A DNA stretch of 64,000 bases from Scolanthus callimorphus. Taxonomy: Eukaryota; Cnidaria; Anthozoa; Actiniaria; Edwardsiidae. A program made the translations under genes and the position numbers. The stretch covers positions 28,067,355 through 28,131,354 of the forward strand of contig CM066921.1 of NCBI GenBank assembly GCA_033964015.1. The letters are read 5' to 3'. Below, in pieces: positions 1 through 12,230 of this stretch (within the stretch, counting starts at the first letter, position 1; each line of letters starts with the position of its first letter). The notes beneath the pieces were generated by a model. The model did no database searches and was not told the origin of the DNA. It saw only the letters and a list, made by a program, of their open reading frames with translations.

Positions 1-1478
1 CAAAGAACCAACCAACTCGACAAGAATTTCATTATAATACAATTTAAGCAGGATGTGCAATTACTAATTCTGTTTTGACAACCATCAACTTTATTTCAAG
101 ATCGAAGGTAAAATTACATACAGTTTTAAAAAGGTGAACAGAACTATTGTAGGTAAACTTTAACAGAAAACATACCTGAAGTCTTGTGTAACTTTCGTGA
201 AACTGCCAAACAACCAAGCAATTTGCCCCTGGCATTTTGCATTAGTTTCCACTATTTTAATCATCGCTGCCTTATCCTGCTGGATTTATTCACAGTCGAA
301 TTCATAGTAGTAACATTGTCATGGTTGTTATTTCCATTGTATTATGAAATCTTCCGTGTGTTTATCTCATACAGTCATGTGGAGTGCAATTCAGTAGACT
401 GTTAGTACAATTGTCACAACCATTGTATGGAGTTTCCACAGATCTCAAAATATTTTTAAGCCTGAGCATGTTCAGAGGTTGGTCATGTTATTATAAAATT
501 GAGACAATCCAGTATTAATTCTGCTACAATGACTGTATCAGGAATCTGTATCTAGGACAGCTAACATCTCTGCTTGTAACAAAAACCCTTGTAATCACAA
601 CCTTCCTGCATAATATGCTTGTCTTGCTTGGCATTCATTATGAAAAGGGTCAGTCCTATGGAAAGAAAGCCAAATGTGCTTTGGTTGCCGTGGAATCTAC
701 AATCGTTCGAAACACAGCAAAAACTCTGGGACAAAAGGTCATTTCGGTATAGAAATAATAACGGGGGTTTAAAAACTGCAAGTGAAAGAAACAAGGAACT
801 TGCCTAGAAACGAAAGTCTGCTCTCAGGCGTTGGAGAGTACGGTTTTTAGGACGAAGAACCAGAGTTTTAACCACCATCTTGAAAATGTGACGACACAAA
901 TTCCAAAGGAGTCCCGATTCATGTTCGCTACTTGCACCATAACGAGGCGATCCCTTGTTGATATCGATTGGATATCGATTGTCCTGCTGATATCGATTGG
1001 ATATCGATTGACCAGACAGACAGTCCCCAGCCAGACGAAAAATCTCGGATGCTTCACGGCATATCATCTTGCGACTGTCCCAGAACGCTCTGCGCGCGTA
1101 ATCCAAAATGGCGCCCAGCTATCGAAAAATGCACTACACACCGAAAATTAATGGCTCCCAGCTATCGAAAAGTGCATTGAACGTCGGAATTAGTTTCGCT
1201 GTTCGCTCGCTGCGCTCGCTCACAGCAACTCACAGCAACTATTAATATTATTACTACTAAAATCAATAATTATTTTTTCAGAAACTGATTTTCTCATGTC
1301 GGTAAGTTCTAGTCGGCTGGAATTAAAAAGAACGACCGCGACCGCGACCGCGACCGCGACCGCGACCGTGACCGTGACTACGCGATTTCATTCCGTATCT
1401 ACAGCAGGCCAGGTTCCGTACCGCGACAGTGCCGCGACGTGTCCTTGCACTTTTCACAGTCATACGAAATCTGCTCTA
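1..1478. other. Region downstream of SLC16-like gene, no gene seen
   Basis: No supported coding. It holds a GATATCGATTG tandem (956-1012), GC-rich ATCGAAAA repeats near 1120-1170, a GACCGC hexamer run (1336-1372) and a repeat terminus ending at 1478. Bases 1-230 resemble 27361-27640 in ECD intron 12. Confidence 0.6.
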
Positions 1479-1660
1479 TTATAACACGGTAACACGTTCG
1501 ACCAAAGCCCCACTGCAAAGTTTATATTCCACCGCTTTTGACTGAACTGACGGTGTTTGCTTCACTAACTTCATGTAGAATGGAATAATTGCGCCCATCA
1601 CTGCGATACCTCCGGAGACATAGAACGCATATTTGTATGAAAGACGATCAGCAATCAAGC
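1479..1660 (-). CDS. SLC16-like gene, last coding exon
   Basis: The acceptor is TATTTTAG|GC. It encodes the last helix (YAFYVSGGIAVMGAIIPFYM) and a short cytoplasmic tail ending VERVTVL, then TAA. The stop codon sits exactly where a repeat terminus begins on the same strand (TAATAGAGCAGATTTCG), so the last residues and the stop may have been set by an element insertion. Confidence 0.8.
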
Positions 1661-4600
1661 CTAAAATAAAAAGATAACCTTATTAATTTATCTATGCATT
1701 AGGATTTTGGAAATTGGAAATACTTTACTTCAGTGTAAATCCGGGAACGAGGCACAAAATCCCTCAACTTGTCGCGCAACATTGTTACGTTGCAAGTTGA
1801 TGATCGATGTTTCACGTTTTTCATCTCGCGCCACAACTTCTCAAAAACATTTGCTGTAAGTTGTGAAAACGTGTTGTTTGAATAAGAGCGTGGGTCTAAT
1901 TTGAGCCACAAATTCTGGACTTTTGTTACTCGTTTTTCATTAAACACACAACCTGTCGTGCAAGTACATTTTGCCTACAGTTCAAAGTCAATAGAAATGG
2001 GGTGCTAAGGGGGCAAAATCCGCATTGGGCTCACATGTGTGATCATCAAAAAATCATGAAAAACGAGCAACAAAGTATTGCGCGATCAAACGGTGGTGAG
2101 AGTTGATGAGAGCTAATGAGAGGTGATGAGAGTTTTCCCGTTTGCTCGCTTACTCTCAAGACTCTCATTCGCTCTCATTCACTTTGAACACTTTGAGTTG
2201 TTGACCGTTTGATCGCGCGGATGAGAGTTTTTCAGTCAGCAGCTGCCGCCAAAAGAACTGTAGTTCGTTGGTTCCTGAACTGCAGGCTTTCTGCCGCGGA
2301 CAGGAACTGGGTGCTATGCTCACGCGATGAATGTCTTCTCAACATTATTAAAGTAGTTTACAACATTCGTATCTGTGTTGTATCAGATCTACATCACTCG
2401 CCTATGGCTCGTGTTGTAAATCTGATACAAAACGGCTGCATGTTGTAAACATTACATATAGGACGCTTCGGGAGAGATAAAATGTATCTTTTTCGCTGCG
2501 CACACTCGATATCAAAATTTGAGCACTCGAAGATAAATTGGCTCATTTCATTTTTTGAACCACACCGGGGGTTTGAGGACATACGGATACAGTCGAAGCT
2601 CTCCGTGCGACCGCTCTCGTAAGCGACCAGCTCCCATAACGACCATTTTCCCGAAACCCCGTTTGAAATGTCACATAAACTCTGTTATTTCAAGCTCTCG
2701 TAAGCGACCGCCTTATCGATGCGACCTGCTCCGTTAGCGACCACAATTTCAAATCACCAACAGAGATTTTCTATTGTTTTTAAGCTCTCGTAAGCGACCA
2801 CAGTACTTTTTGTCTTTAAAACATCAGTCATCACCTCATAAATATCTAAACTGATACAAGCTGCACCAGTGAAATGCTATTTTCTATGTACATATTTCCG
2901 GTTATCTATCTTAATTAAAGTCGGGAAATAAATCAAACTATTTTAAGCATAAGTATCACATGATATTTTCTAGATTAATTGTACTAATTAGCTCTCGTAA
3001 GCGACCAACACCTATTGTTCATGTAGGAAGTCGCTTGGTGGTCGCTTACGAGAGCCGTTCTCGTAAGCGACCAGCTCCGTTAACGACCGCAATTTTCAGT
3101 TCCCGAGGTGGTCGCTTACGAGAGCTTCGACTGTATTCCAGGGGAGGGTGTATTGGGCTCTGGAAAATCCACTGGAAGGGGATGTCTCTGGTGCTTGAAA
3201 TATCCAAGGGGGACGGGAAAAAATGTGACTTTCCAGGAATATTTTGCAAGAGCAAATGGAAATTCCGGGGGAGGGGATGGAATTCCAGGGGTGGGGGTTT
3301 GATTCCCGAGTGGAAATTCCAGGGAAGGGGGTCTTTTTAAGGGAGGTCCTCAACCCCCAGGTGTGGTGTAAAAATGCAATCAGCCATTCCATATCTCCGC
3401 TGGCCAATGTATAGCAATCATAAACAAATAAAAATAATAACCTGTTAATGGAGGAGCAGAGCATACACACGAAGCCAGAGCCATGTTTGCAATCCCAAAT
3501 GCGTGAGATCTTTGATCCGCTCCAACAGTCTTCACAATAATAACATTAAATGTCGTCATATAGATTCCATCTGCCAGCCCATAAAGCAAAGTCAGGAACA
3601 CGAGCACAGGGTACCCGCCTCTTATCGTTAATAAAACAATAACAGTTCCGCTACAGACCATGGAAAGTTGGTTCATGCAAATTGGGCTGATCCAAGAGAA
3701 GTCACAGATTTTACCAGCTACTAATCGACCTACTACTGAGCCGATACCGATTGATATAAAGAGGAAAGAGGCTGCTTGGGCGGTGTAGCCAATCTCCTCG
3801 CAGTATCGTACCTGTAGGGAAAGGGGGACTCAATTAGCAATTAATGAATTCAGCTGAGTATGATATCGAGAATTATTATACGACTGTGACGTCATTTTAC
3901 CATATAAGGTCAAAATTAGCCTGCTCGCAGGCGTTGGAGAGTAGTTTTAGGTCGAGAAACGCGAGTGTTTGCTTTTGTTGGCCGCCATCTTGGATTTGTG
4001 ACAAAATGTGACAAATCGGGGGGGGGGGGGGGGGGGGGGAGGGGGCGACAAATCCAAGATGGAGGCCAAGCGAAAGCAAACTCGCGTTTCTCGACCTAAA
4101 ACTACTCTTTAACTAGGTCAAAATTGAGTGCAGATATGGAGCCGTATTACACGTCTGAAAGCCGTTTTACACTGTAGGGAACCGGTTACGAACCGGTTTT
4201 TCGCACGCACTTGAATGGCTTCCCTATCGTGTGGTAAGTCAAATCACGTACGTTTTCTAGTGAAACTTGAAACGAAAAGAAAATAGTTTTGTTCGTCGTG
4301 TAATAAATAACTCATAAGATGTTTTTTCATGAAAAACTGGTGGAAAGGCTCGGAAAAATACGTCCGGAACTCGTCAAATATCCGTTGTTTCACCCTAAAG
4401 AAGAGTGGTTATCCATTCGTATATAGGTGTTTGTTTTGAAAAAGTAATTTCATTCTTGTTTGATCTTGATAACGACCATCTAATAAGATATATTTATTCA
4501 CATCGAGGGGGTTTTATCCACGGAAGGTCGCCGAAGACCGCATTTTAGCCAGAAACATCGCGAAAGCCGTCACATAAATCAGCCGATGGAAATGGATGCT

Positions 4601-7600
4601 TTTCTCCTCTCGATATGTTACTAGGCTGACTTAATAGCGAGGCTCTTTTGCGGTCTTCACTAGAATGGCGAAACATTGCTGCAGCACAGCTTAAGGCGAG
4701 GTAAAACGGGCAACAAAAACGCTCAACTGGTCTCGCAACATTATTGCAAAAGCAACAAATCGGTATATTTCAAGTTGAAAAATAGTGTTACAGAAAGTCG
4801 AGGTCCGTCCTACTTTTTGCAACAAAACTTTTCGTTGTTGCACGCCGTTCATACCACCGCGAAGGAAATTGGCTCGCAACAAATTTGTGATTGTTGCGAG
4901 ACAAGTTGTTTGGTCAGGTGTGGTAAAACGCGCAGCATCGCTCTTCAACTCGTTTTGAAACAGTGTAGTTTTGAGACAAGCTGCGCGCGTTTTTTTGCTC
5001 GTTCTACCTCCCCTTACGATCTGACAAGTCTGTTTGCAACATGCCGATTTGTTGCGAGACAAGTTGTTTGGTCGGGTGGTAAAACGCGCAGCATCACTCT
5101 TCATCTCGTTTTGCAACAATGTTGCGCGACAAGTTGAGCGATTTTGTTGCCCGTTTTACATCGCCTTTACAATAGATGGCAAAGAATAATGAACTGTTTG
5201 CGTTCTGATAAATGAACCAGCCTGTGTTGACACAATTCATTAACTTACCAGATGAATCGGCGGTGAGAAGTGGACCAATCCCAGCGAAACACATCGAAAA
5301 CAAACTGATAACAAACGGTTGTATCTTACACACAGAGAGGTCCACGAACTTCGTAACTTTTCCTATCTGACACGAATAGCTTTCGTTGTCATGGTGATTG
5401 TTGCCTTGGTGATTGGTATTGTTGTTCTCCAATACAATGCTCTCTTCCTCTTCAATAGCCACTTGCATGTCAAAAAGACACGAAAGACCACAGGAAAGAA
5501 CAAATATCCCACTGAGCATTCTATAGGAGTTTCTCCAGCCTAATACTTCCACTAGTGCTTGAACAATGGCCCCATTACTAATATACCAGCGGCAGGTCCG
5601 GCCGTTACCATGCCAACCGCCAATGAACGATGCCGCCTGAAGTATTTTGACACGACAAGGAAACACGGCATAAAAACAGAGCTCATGCCGATACCATAAG
5701 GTACACTATAGGAGAAGTACAGGGACATATTCTGGGTGGTCCACGAAGAGCTGAAGAGCGCTATTGCGCATGCCAAAGACCCTAGCACGTGAGTCCGCTG
5801 GTAGCTTATCTTGTCACACAGGCGCGCGGCGATAGGAGCAGTGAAGCAGCCAATGGCGTATGCAAGTGATCCCACCAACGCTGAAACAAAAAACGAAATT
5901 ATATCAAAACAATTGTTATTGCCAATTTTAATATTCTGCGTACTTCCGATCGCCAAACTGCGTTTTTGGCTTGTTGCGTCCATCAAACTATGACACGTCC
6001 ATTAAGTGACATGTGTATGGATCTTTTTTCAAATAATTATACCATGCGCGTTTTGAGTTCCAGCTTATGTTGTTTTAGTATAAACCCACTAATGGTCTAT
6101 TTCAAATCCTGCATTCTGATTGGCTAAACTACTAATGGTTATTGGTGATATATTGGTGATAGACCGTACCTGGCAAAACAACTACCTTCATTGCCAAAAC
6201 CGACCAACTAGTCCAATTAGACGTCCTCATGTGCTATGATATCAATAGACCATTCGGCCTTCGGCCTTCGGCCTCATGGTCTTTTCATCATAGCACATTC
6301 GGCCTCGAGGTCTAATTGTTAAAACAGACCCATGATATCACGTAAAGCAAAACCTAGACTAAGGGACTAAGGGACGGGCCATTAGATATTTGAAGGGGGG
6401 GGGGGGGGGGGGGGGGGGGTTGGGCAATTTTTCTCGGCAAGCATTTTTTTTTCCTACTCAAGACACTGTACGATTATTTTTTTTTCGGACGCCGTTTGCT
6501 TGCACGAATTTCTTTTTCACCACTATTTCAAATTCTTAATGCCTTACTGTATAGTGAATAAAATGCATGGCCGTCATTTGCCTTCCATATATATTGTGAA
6601 AAACCTGTTAAGCAGCTACAAGATATGGCCTAAGGGGACCAGCATTATTTATCACCAGGAGGAGGCATTATTTATCACCAGGAGGAGGGGGTATCTAGGA
6701 GGATTTTGGGCAACATTTTTTGGTCAAAATGAAGTGATCCCCCCACTATAAGTAATATGATTAACGTGATCCCCTCAGAGCTGTCGTTTTTGTGATTCCC
6801 TCTGCCACCTTTAGCTAGATGACAACATTTTACAGAAAGAGAGGATCTAATTATTCTTTGTTGCGCGCGAAGCCCGACCTTAATCTTAATTTGAAAAGCG
6901 CATATCAGATACCTTGGAGAAAAGGTAGATGAAGCATGTAAGGTAATATAATTTCTATGTTGTAACGTCGAACTCACGCTTACTGTATATAGAAGGTTTT
7001 TTTAGCGGCCAAATTTGTCTTTGACTGATTCTCACTCAGGTCGTCCATCCTTTCCCTTCGTTACGTCACGGGATTGGCAATTTTTAATATTCAATAGATA
7101 GCGGGTTTATTATTGGTTTTGTTTTATAATTAAGAAATGTGTGGCATTCGCTTTATATGAGAGCACTTAAAATTAGTCAAAACATAGGAAATGAAAAACG
7201 ATCATTGCAAATTTGGGTGATAGGTTCGGTTTGTGAACGACCCTCCGCCTCGCAACCTTTTGTACCCAAAATCAAAAGGTTTGGATAATTCCGATTACGC
7301 AGCACAAAAATGGGTATGTTCGGCAAGCTCGTACGTTTTTATCTTCGAAGTAAAGTTGATTTCTCTACACGAGCTTGTTGAACATCTAAGCTTCTTGGTT
7401 TGGGAAAACTTATTTTTACAATTTAATGAAGAAGTGAAAATTCTTGTAGTAACGCACTCTTCAGAGTTTGCGCCTCCCCCTCAAATCTATAATGGTCCGT
7501 CCCTAAGTAGTTGCGAAATTTCGAAATAAGTTTGACCTTGGGGTTTGAAACTGTCGCTTTAGAAGTGTTCAGTTGATATGTTATTGTCGCCGCCTGGGCA

Positions 7601-7782
7601 AGGTGAACACAGCATCCTTCAACATCGGTGAATATCTGTTCATATTTACTGTTTGGAGATAACTCTCAAAATGACGGCTCGTTTCGCGCGCGATACTGCA
7701 TTTTGAATATTTTATCCATCGTATTTTATTTTACTGATTTGGTATATACTAAAAAAACTATCCCCCTCAGGGTCGGTGCCTC

Positions 7783-7827
<45 letters not shown>

Positions 7828-8422
7828 GCACTATTCACCTCCCCTTTTGGGGGATTGTGAATTGTTAAATATTGTAGGTCAGCGCTGCGAGCTAACGGCC
7901 ATGTATTTCCGCTAAGCCCATGCAGGAGATAAACCCCGGGGGCCAATCCGATCATTTTAGCCCACAAAATATCCAGATACCCGACAAAGTTATTATAAGG
8001 GGCCGACCATTGATTTTTGAGGGGGGGGGGGATGATTTTTTTTTGCAATAATTTTTTTTACGTCTCTAAGATATATTGTAGGATATTTATTATTATAAAG
8101 GAAAAGTTGAATACACATATGACATTAACGCAGGTTTGCCTGGAACCCCGCACGTCTGGCCACTAAAAACTCTACGTGACAATCATACGTATAGTAAATG
8201 AACAAGAAACACGCTCTAGGCTTTACCTGTACTTTCTTTGTTTGTCTTGAACTCTTTCATGAGTATTGGCAACATCACACCAAAGCTTAGCACAACAGAG
8301 TGCACCCAACCATTAGCCACAGTCGCGCAAATGCACACCAACCAAGCTCTTTTGCCATCCGGTCTATGCCAAGGCCTTTCCCGGTTAGCCGTGTTGTGTT
8401 TGCATAACAGAGTGGCCGTCAT
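1479..8422 (-). CDS. Monocarboxylate transporter family (SLC16-like) gene, 4 coding exons
   Basis: A 12-helix major-facilitator transporter of the SLC16 family, expected in the plasma membrane and moving small organic anions or related solutes. Coding exons are 8422-8227, 5880-5249, 3811-3442 and 1660-1479; they sum to 1380 nt (459 codons plus stop), a normal family length. All three introns have GT and AG borders, in phases 1, 0 and 1. Recognisable blocks are ANGW followed by SFGV in helix 1, a YF-RRHRSLAVG block followed by TAGPAAG, the GWR of helix 6, an IHLVRYCEEIG loop before helix 7 and a GRLVAGKICD block. From memory, the proton-coupled lactate carrier MCT1 has an acidic residue four positions before the conserved Arg of that last block; here it is Ser, so lactate/proton transport should not be assumed. 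Exon 2 carries two compensating single-base frame breaks. The specific family member and substrate cannot be assigned. Confidence 0.9.
2080..2218. repeat. Short hairpin element in SLC16 intron 3
   Basis: Inverted ends GCGCGATCAAACGGT / ACCGTTTGATCGCGC enclose GAGAGTGATGAG-type repeats on one side and CTCTCATTC-type repeats on the other, forming one long imperfect stem. Confidence 0.65.
2588..3135. mobile_element. TA-flanked inverted-repeat element, Tc1/mariner-type ends
   Basis: Ends CAGTCGAAGCTCTC and GAGAGCTTCGACTG are flanked by TA on both sides. The interior repeats GCTCTCGTAAGCGACC at least six times. It sits inside a second inverted repeat whose arms are near 2562-2580 (ACCACACCGGGGGTTTGAGG) and 3345-3368. 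No transposase. Confidence 0.7.
3442..3811 (-). CDS. SLC16-like gene, coding exon 3
   Basis: The acceptor is CCCTACAG|GTA and the donor is ACAG|GTTATT. It encodes VRYCEEIGYTAQAASF, the GRLVAGKICD block of helix 8, and helices 9 to 11, ending SAPPLTG. The reading frame is uninterrupted for 123 codons. The aromatic and Gly spacing (GGYPVLVFLTLLYGLADG) is typical of SLC16 helices 9 and 10. Confidence 0.88.
3921..4114. repeat. Hairpin element with a 22-G loop
   Basis: Arms such as GTAGTTTTAGGTCGAGAAAC and the reverse complement near 4090 pair over about 75 bp; the loop contains G22 at 4018-4039. A related single arm occurs at 814-900. Confidence 0.65.
4694..5166. mobile_element. Non-autonomous DNA element with TTA target duplication
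   Basis: Ends AGGCGAGGTAAAACGGGCAA and its near-complement TTGCCCGTTTTACATCGCCT are flanked on each side by TTA (4691-4693, 5167-5169). Subterminal units GCGACAAGTTG-TTGGTC recur in both halves. The 3-bp TTA duplication fits PIF/Harbinger-type MITEs. It lies in SLC16 intron 2, 83 bp from exon 2. Confidence 0.75.
5249..5880 (-). CDS. SLC16-like gene, coding exon 2 (two frame breaks)
   Basis: This exon encodes helices 2 to 6, the long central hydrophilic loop and helix 7. The acceptor is GTTTCAG|CG and the donor is CTG|GTAAGT. The central loop is rich in Glu, Asn and His (EEEESIVLENNN, then HHDNE), as is usual for the variable 6-7 loop. After VMGPLF the frame must shift by one missing base (TTGTT(T)CAAG, near 5565) to reach QALVEVLGWRN. 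Near 5283, after FAGIG, one extra C (GGTCCAC for GGTCAC) must be skipped to reach HFSPPIHL. The breaks cancel, so the exon length still fits the phases of its neighbours, which argues for sequence error rather than decay. Confidence 0.85.
5881..8226. repeat. SLC16 intron 1: hairpins and G tracts
   Basis: Contents: an inverted repeat at about 6216-6325 (TCATGTGCTATGAT arms around TTCGGCC repeats), G25 at 6395-6419, a 22-bp direct repeat (ATTATTTATCACCAGGAGGA) at about 6643-6690, a small hairpin at 7768-7826 (GGATATATACC arms) and a G-rich block at 8022. The 98-codon open frame at 7233-7529 has no recognisable domain. Confidence 0.5.
8227..8422 (-). CDS. SLC16-like gene, coding exon 1
   Basis: The exon starts with ATG (MTATLLCKHN) and encodes a short charged cytoplasmic N-terminus, then helix 1 with ANGW and SFGVMLP and the first loop ending NKEST. 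It ends at donor ACAG|GTAAAG in phase 1. A possible 5' UTR acceptor (ATCTAG) lies about 15 bases upstream of the ATG, so a non-coding leader exon is possible. Confidence 0.85.
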
Positions 8423-9326
8423 GATGTTCTAGCTGTTCTAGATCCAAGGATGAAAATCTTACTGCAAATGCAAACACAGAAGTCAGTATGTGTACCTAAA
8501 CCCAGTCTGCATTACTGTTACGTGACACTTTTAAGGAAAAACTTGCTCAATGGTATTTTGGAAATTTGATCGATGACTGTTGGATATGACATATCGTATT
8601 ACGGTGGCCCACAACTGTCACGGCAAAAAAGAAAAGTTCGCGGCTAAACACAAACTCTCGCGGCTAAATAAGAATACTCACGGCTAAAAGAAAATGCTCA
8701 CGGCTAAAAGAACATACTCACGGCTAAAAGAAAATGCTCACGGCTAAAGCAAAAACAAATCCGCGGCTAAAAGGAATACTCGCTGTGGCTGAAAGGAAAT
8801 ACTCGCTGTGGCTAAAGGGAAATACTCGCTGTGGCTAAAGGGAAATACTCGCTGTGGCTAAAAGGAAATACTCGGTTAAATAAGAACGCGCCTAAACGAG
8901 GAAAAGCAAGGCTTACGGCCAACCTACCTGGACGAGTTTCCTGGAACTGTATTATGGGATAAGTTGGGATAAGAGTGTGCAGTTGAGCAGTTGGAGCAGA
9001 AGTTGCTCCCATCGGCAAGAAATAGACCCTTTGCACTAACCACGATGGTCGGTTGCTAGGGCTTTTCCTCCCGGAAGGTTAAAATGATGAGTGTTTTAGG
9101 CTATAGACAGAAGTAAGATATGTCAAATGTGAAGAAACTGGCAAAGATATAGTTTTAGAAATTACCTATTCATAGGTATGTATTTCATCCCATGTGACTG
9201 CTATTGTGACGTCATAAAGCATGCCCAAATTTGGCATCAAAAAGGAAATTCACGGAGGCAACATTAAAAAGTGCATATTAGTTTTCTGTACATAATGTTG
9301 TGTTTTTTGGCATAAATCATATCTCA

Positions 9327-9745
9327 TTCGGATAAAATGGCGTGAAGTTACAGCTAATCAAAGAAATTCAAATTACCGCCAAATGACCATATATGGTCAA
9401 AGTTAGTGGGGATTCAAACAGCCAGACAATGAATGTATCGAAGCAGGGACCCTGACGATGTTGTATAAAATCAAAATTGTAGTTTTTTCAGAATGGGACT
9501 ATAGGGTTATGATGCGTCATTTGTCACGCAATACGGTTATTGTGACGTCATAATGACGTATTATGTGATAAAATTCTGAAAAAACTACAATTTTGATTTT
9601 ATACAGCATCGTCATGGTCCCTGCTTCGATACATTCATTGCCTGGCTGTTTGAATCCCATAACTTTGACCTATATGGTCAATTGGCGGGAAATTTGAATT
9701 TCATTTATTAGCTGTAACTTCTTACCATTTTATCCGATTGAGACG
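9327..9745. repeat. Long palindrome (two 170-bp arms)
   Basis: Arms at about 9327-9496 and 9576-9745 (for example AAAATCAAAATTGTAGTTTT and complement; CATTCATTG/CAATGAATG) pair along their length with an 80-bp spacer. No coding. Confidence 0.7.
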
Positions 9746-10308
9746 GGGTTTTCACTGTATATATGCTCTTCGTGCAGGAAATAACATCTATAACATTTGA
9801 ACACGGTTTAACAAATTTCTAGCGCTGTTACTAAAAATAGATGCCACTTATGACGTCATAGTTTCAAAGAACGTCAAAAATAACCTTACATTTGTATTTT
9901 TATGTAGAATAAATTTCCTACATAACATTTTACAATGTTTAGCCTTACTTGTAATAGAAACTGCTTCTCTGTGAGCCAAAATAAATTTGAAGATGCTTCA
10001 GGGAGGAAAAGCCATAGCAACCGACCATTGTGAACTGGTTCACGTGACCCAATCCCATACCACGCTGAGCAACCGCTGACTTGTTCTAGAGTGAAAATTT
10101 CAAAATTCAACAGCCTGTTCTAGAGTATTTTGCGAAAATCCGCAAAAAATATATACCCTTCTTCTTAGAAAAGTTTCAACAATAGGTACCTCAAATCGAA
10201 TAAAAGGAATTAAAATTTAAAAATATTCTATTGATAAAAGCTGGACTAGGTGATCTAGAGAGAAAATGTCGATTTTAGGGACCCTGTTCCAGAGAAAGAG
10301 GTGATTTA

Positions 10309-10536
10309 AGCCCCATTTACACGACATAAAAGTTTCGCACGGCTCGGATAAAATGGTTCTTGGACTACCTTGCCACATAGTCCCGGCACGGACGAAATTC
10401 CGGTCCGGCTCTGACAAAATGTAGTACGGCAAAGTCATTTACACAGCGCAAATATACGGAGCCGTGCCATTAAATTTGGTTCCCGTACCACTTTTTATCC
10501 GAGCCGTGCAAAAATCCCTGTCGTGTAGATGAGCCT
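10309..10536. mobile_element. MITE with TTA target duplication
   Basis: Ends AGCCCCATTTACACGACA and TGTCGTGTAGATGAGCCT are flanked by TTA at 10306-10308 and 10537-10539. The interior has GCACGGCTCGGATAAAA in both orientations. Confidence 0.72.
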
Positions 10537-12230
10537 TTAAGACCCTGTTCCGGAAACTGAAGGGCTGAAGACCCTACCTGCACAGCGGCAAATAGACAGA
10601 CAGACAGACAGTATGCTATTTAGAGAACCATATACAAGAGTACATAGGCGTAGCCTCTAAACATTTTATAAAGATTTAAATGGCCAGGTTTGCCTTATGG
10701 CGAAACAATCATACATATCATTTGGCTATGTTGTGCTTTTGCTGTTTTTAGGCGAAATTAATTCTTGAAAGTTATATTTTTTTTATTTAGTTTTTGAAAA
10801 AGAAGGTTCCGTTTACTAGAATAAAGAGAGCAGTTAATTAGAAAATGTTCTTCGTTTTCCATAACGTGACAATAGGGGCATTTTCTTTGTCCAGGGCTCA
10901 CATAGTTTTTAACTGTAACGCCCTCTTTCTATTTGTCAAATGTGGTCACTTGAATCTTAATTTGTAAGAGTTCTAACGGTGCTCCTTGTTTACTACATAC
11001 CCGTATATATAGCCTAAATACAAGGGAGTACCCCGGAGCCGCTGACCGCCAGACTATTCCAACTTATCCCTTATACAGTTCAGGTAGGTTGGCCGCTAAG
11101 CCTTGCTTTTCTCGTTTTAGCGCGTTCTTATAACGAGTTCCTTTCAGCTGCAGCGAGTACTTTTCCGTTAGCCGCAGCGAGAATTTCCTTTAAGCCGTGA
11201 GCATTTTCTTTTAGCCGTGAGCATTTTCTTTTAGCCGTGAGCATTGTCTTTAGATCGGGCCACAATTCTATTGTTCTAAGCGACATCAAGCAAACCAAAA
11301 CAAATCTCATGACTTGGCTATGCGTGAGTGAGCTCGTCGATCTGCTCTGGAGACGATTATTATTTCAAAAGTTTGACTTGGCGCTCTTTTATTTGCCACA
11401 ACAAAAGGCTCGTCACCTAAACAAAACGCTGAATACTCTTGGCTTTTCTTTTTGTTTTGGATCCTTTTCTTAGACTCGTCTCGAGGGAAATGCGACTGAT
11501 TATTATTCGGATTCAAACCAAAAGCGGGAGACTTCAACTTCAAGATGGCGGGGTTATTTGAATAATCTGTGTGCTTAAAAAGAAATTCTCTCTGGGGGAA
11601 GTAAAAACCCGCGCAAACTCGTACGAAAACGGTAGAAATCACATCTCCGAAATCGGTACTATACGTTTCCGTTTCTAGCAACTGACAAGAAGTACTTCCT
11701 CGAGCATAAAAACTAGCTTTGAATATGTTTCCCTCATCGAGAAAGCCCCAAACACCAAAATGTAGCTTGCCGTGGGGGAAGTAAAAATTGACTCAACGTT
11801 AAAATACTATGCAAAATTCCTTTATTGATCTTTCAACTATAAAAATCCGAGTCTAGCAATTTTATAGAACCTATAGCTTTTACAAGATATGGCAATATAA
11901 GAGTTAAGGTCGGCTGTTTTGGTCCTTATTGTCTGTATTTATGGATAATTAACTTTCGAATCTAGCGCTGTTCAAGCGTAGAGTCCCGGATGTACGTCGC
12001 GGCATTCTTCCCGATGGCCCGTGAGCATTTTCTTTAGCCGTGAGCATGCATTTTCTTTTAGCCGTAAGCATGCTCTTTTAGCCGCGTGAGTATATTCTTA
12101 TTTAGCCGCGAGAGTTTGTGTTTAGCCGCGTGAGTTTGTATTTAACCGCGAGAGTTTGTGTTTAGCCGCGAGAGTTTGTGTTTAGCCGCGAGCTTTTCTT
12201 TTTTGCCGTGACTGTTGTGGGCCACCGTAA

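Larger units (their letters stand above)
8599..12230. mobile_element. 3.6-kb element with CGGCTAAA subterminal arrays
   Basis: Terminal inverted repeats of about 350 bp: left TTACGGTGGCCCACAAC at 8599, right its complement ending at 12230. Each arm consists of tandem CTCACGGCTAAAAGAAAATG-type units. The inner part of the arm (8760-8950) pairs with 11076-11245, whereas the outer part pairs with 12000-12230, so about 750 bp (11250-12000) interrupts the right arm. No transposase frame is visible. Nested inside are the palindrome at 9327-9745 and the element at 10309-10536. Confidence 0.7.

Noticed and set aside
4676..5137. 153-codon frame on plus and 142-codon frame on minus
   Set aside because: Both lie in the TTA-flanked MITE in SLC16 intron 2 and reflect its internal CAAGTTG repeats.
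7233..7529. 98-codon frame in SLC16 intron 1
   Set aside because: Related DNA at 12.3-12.6 kb does not keep the frame, so it looks like repeat sequence.
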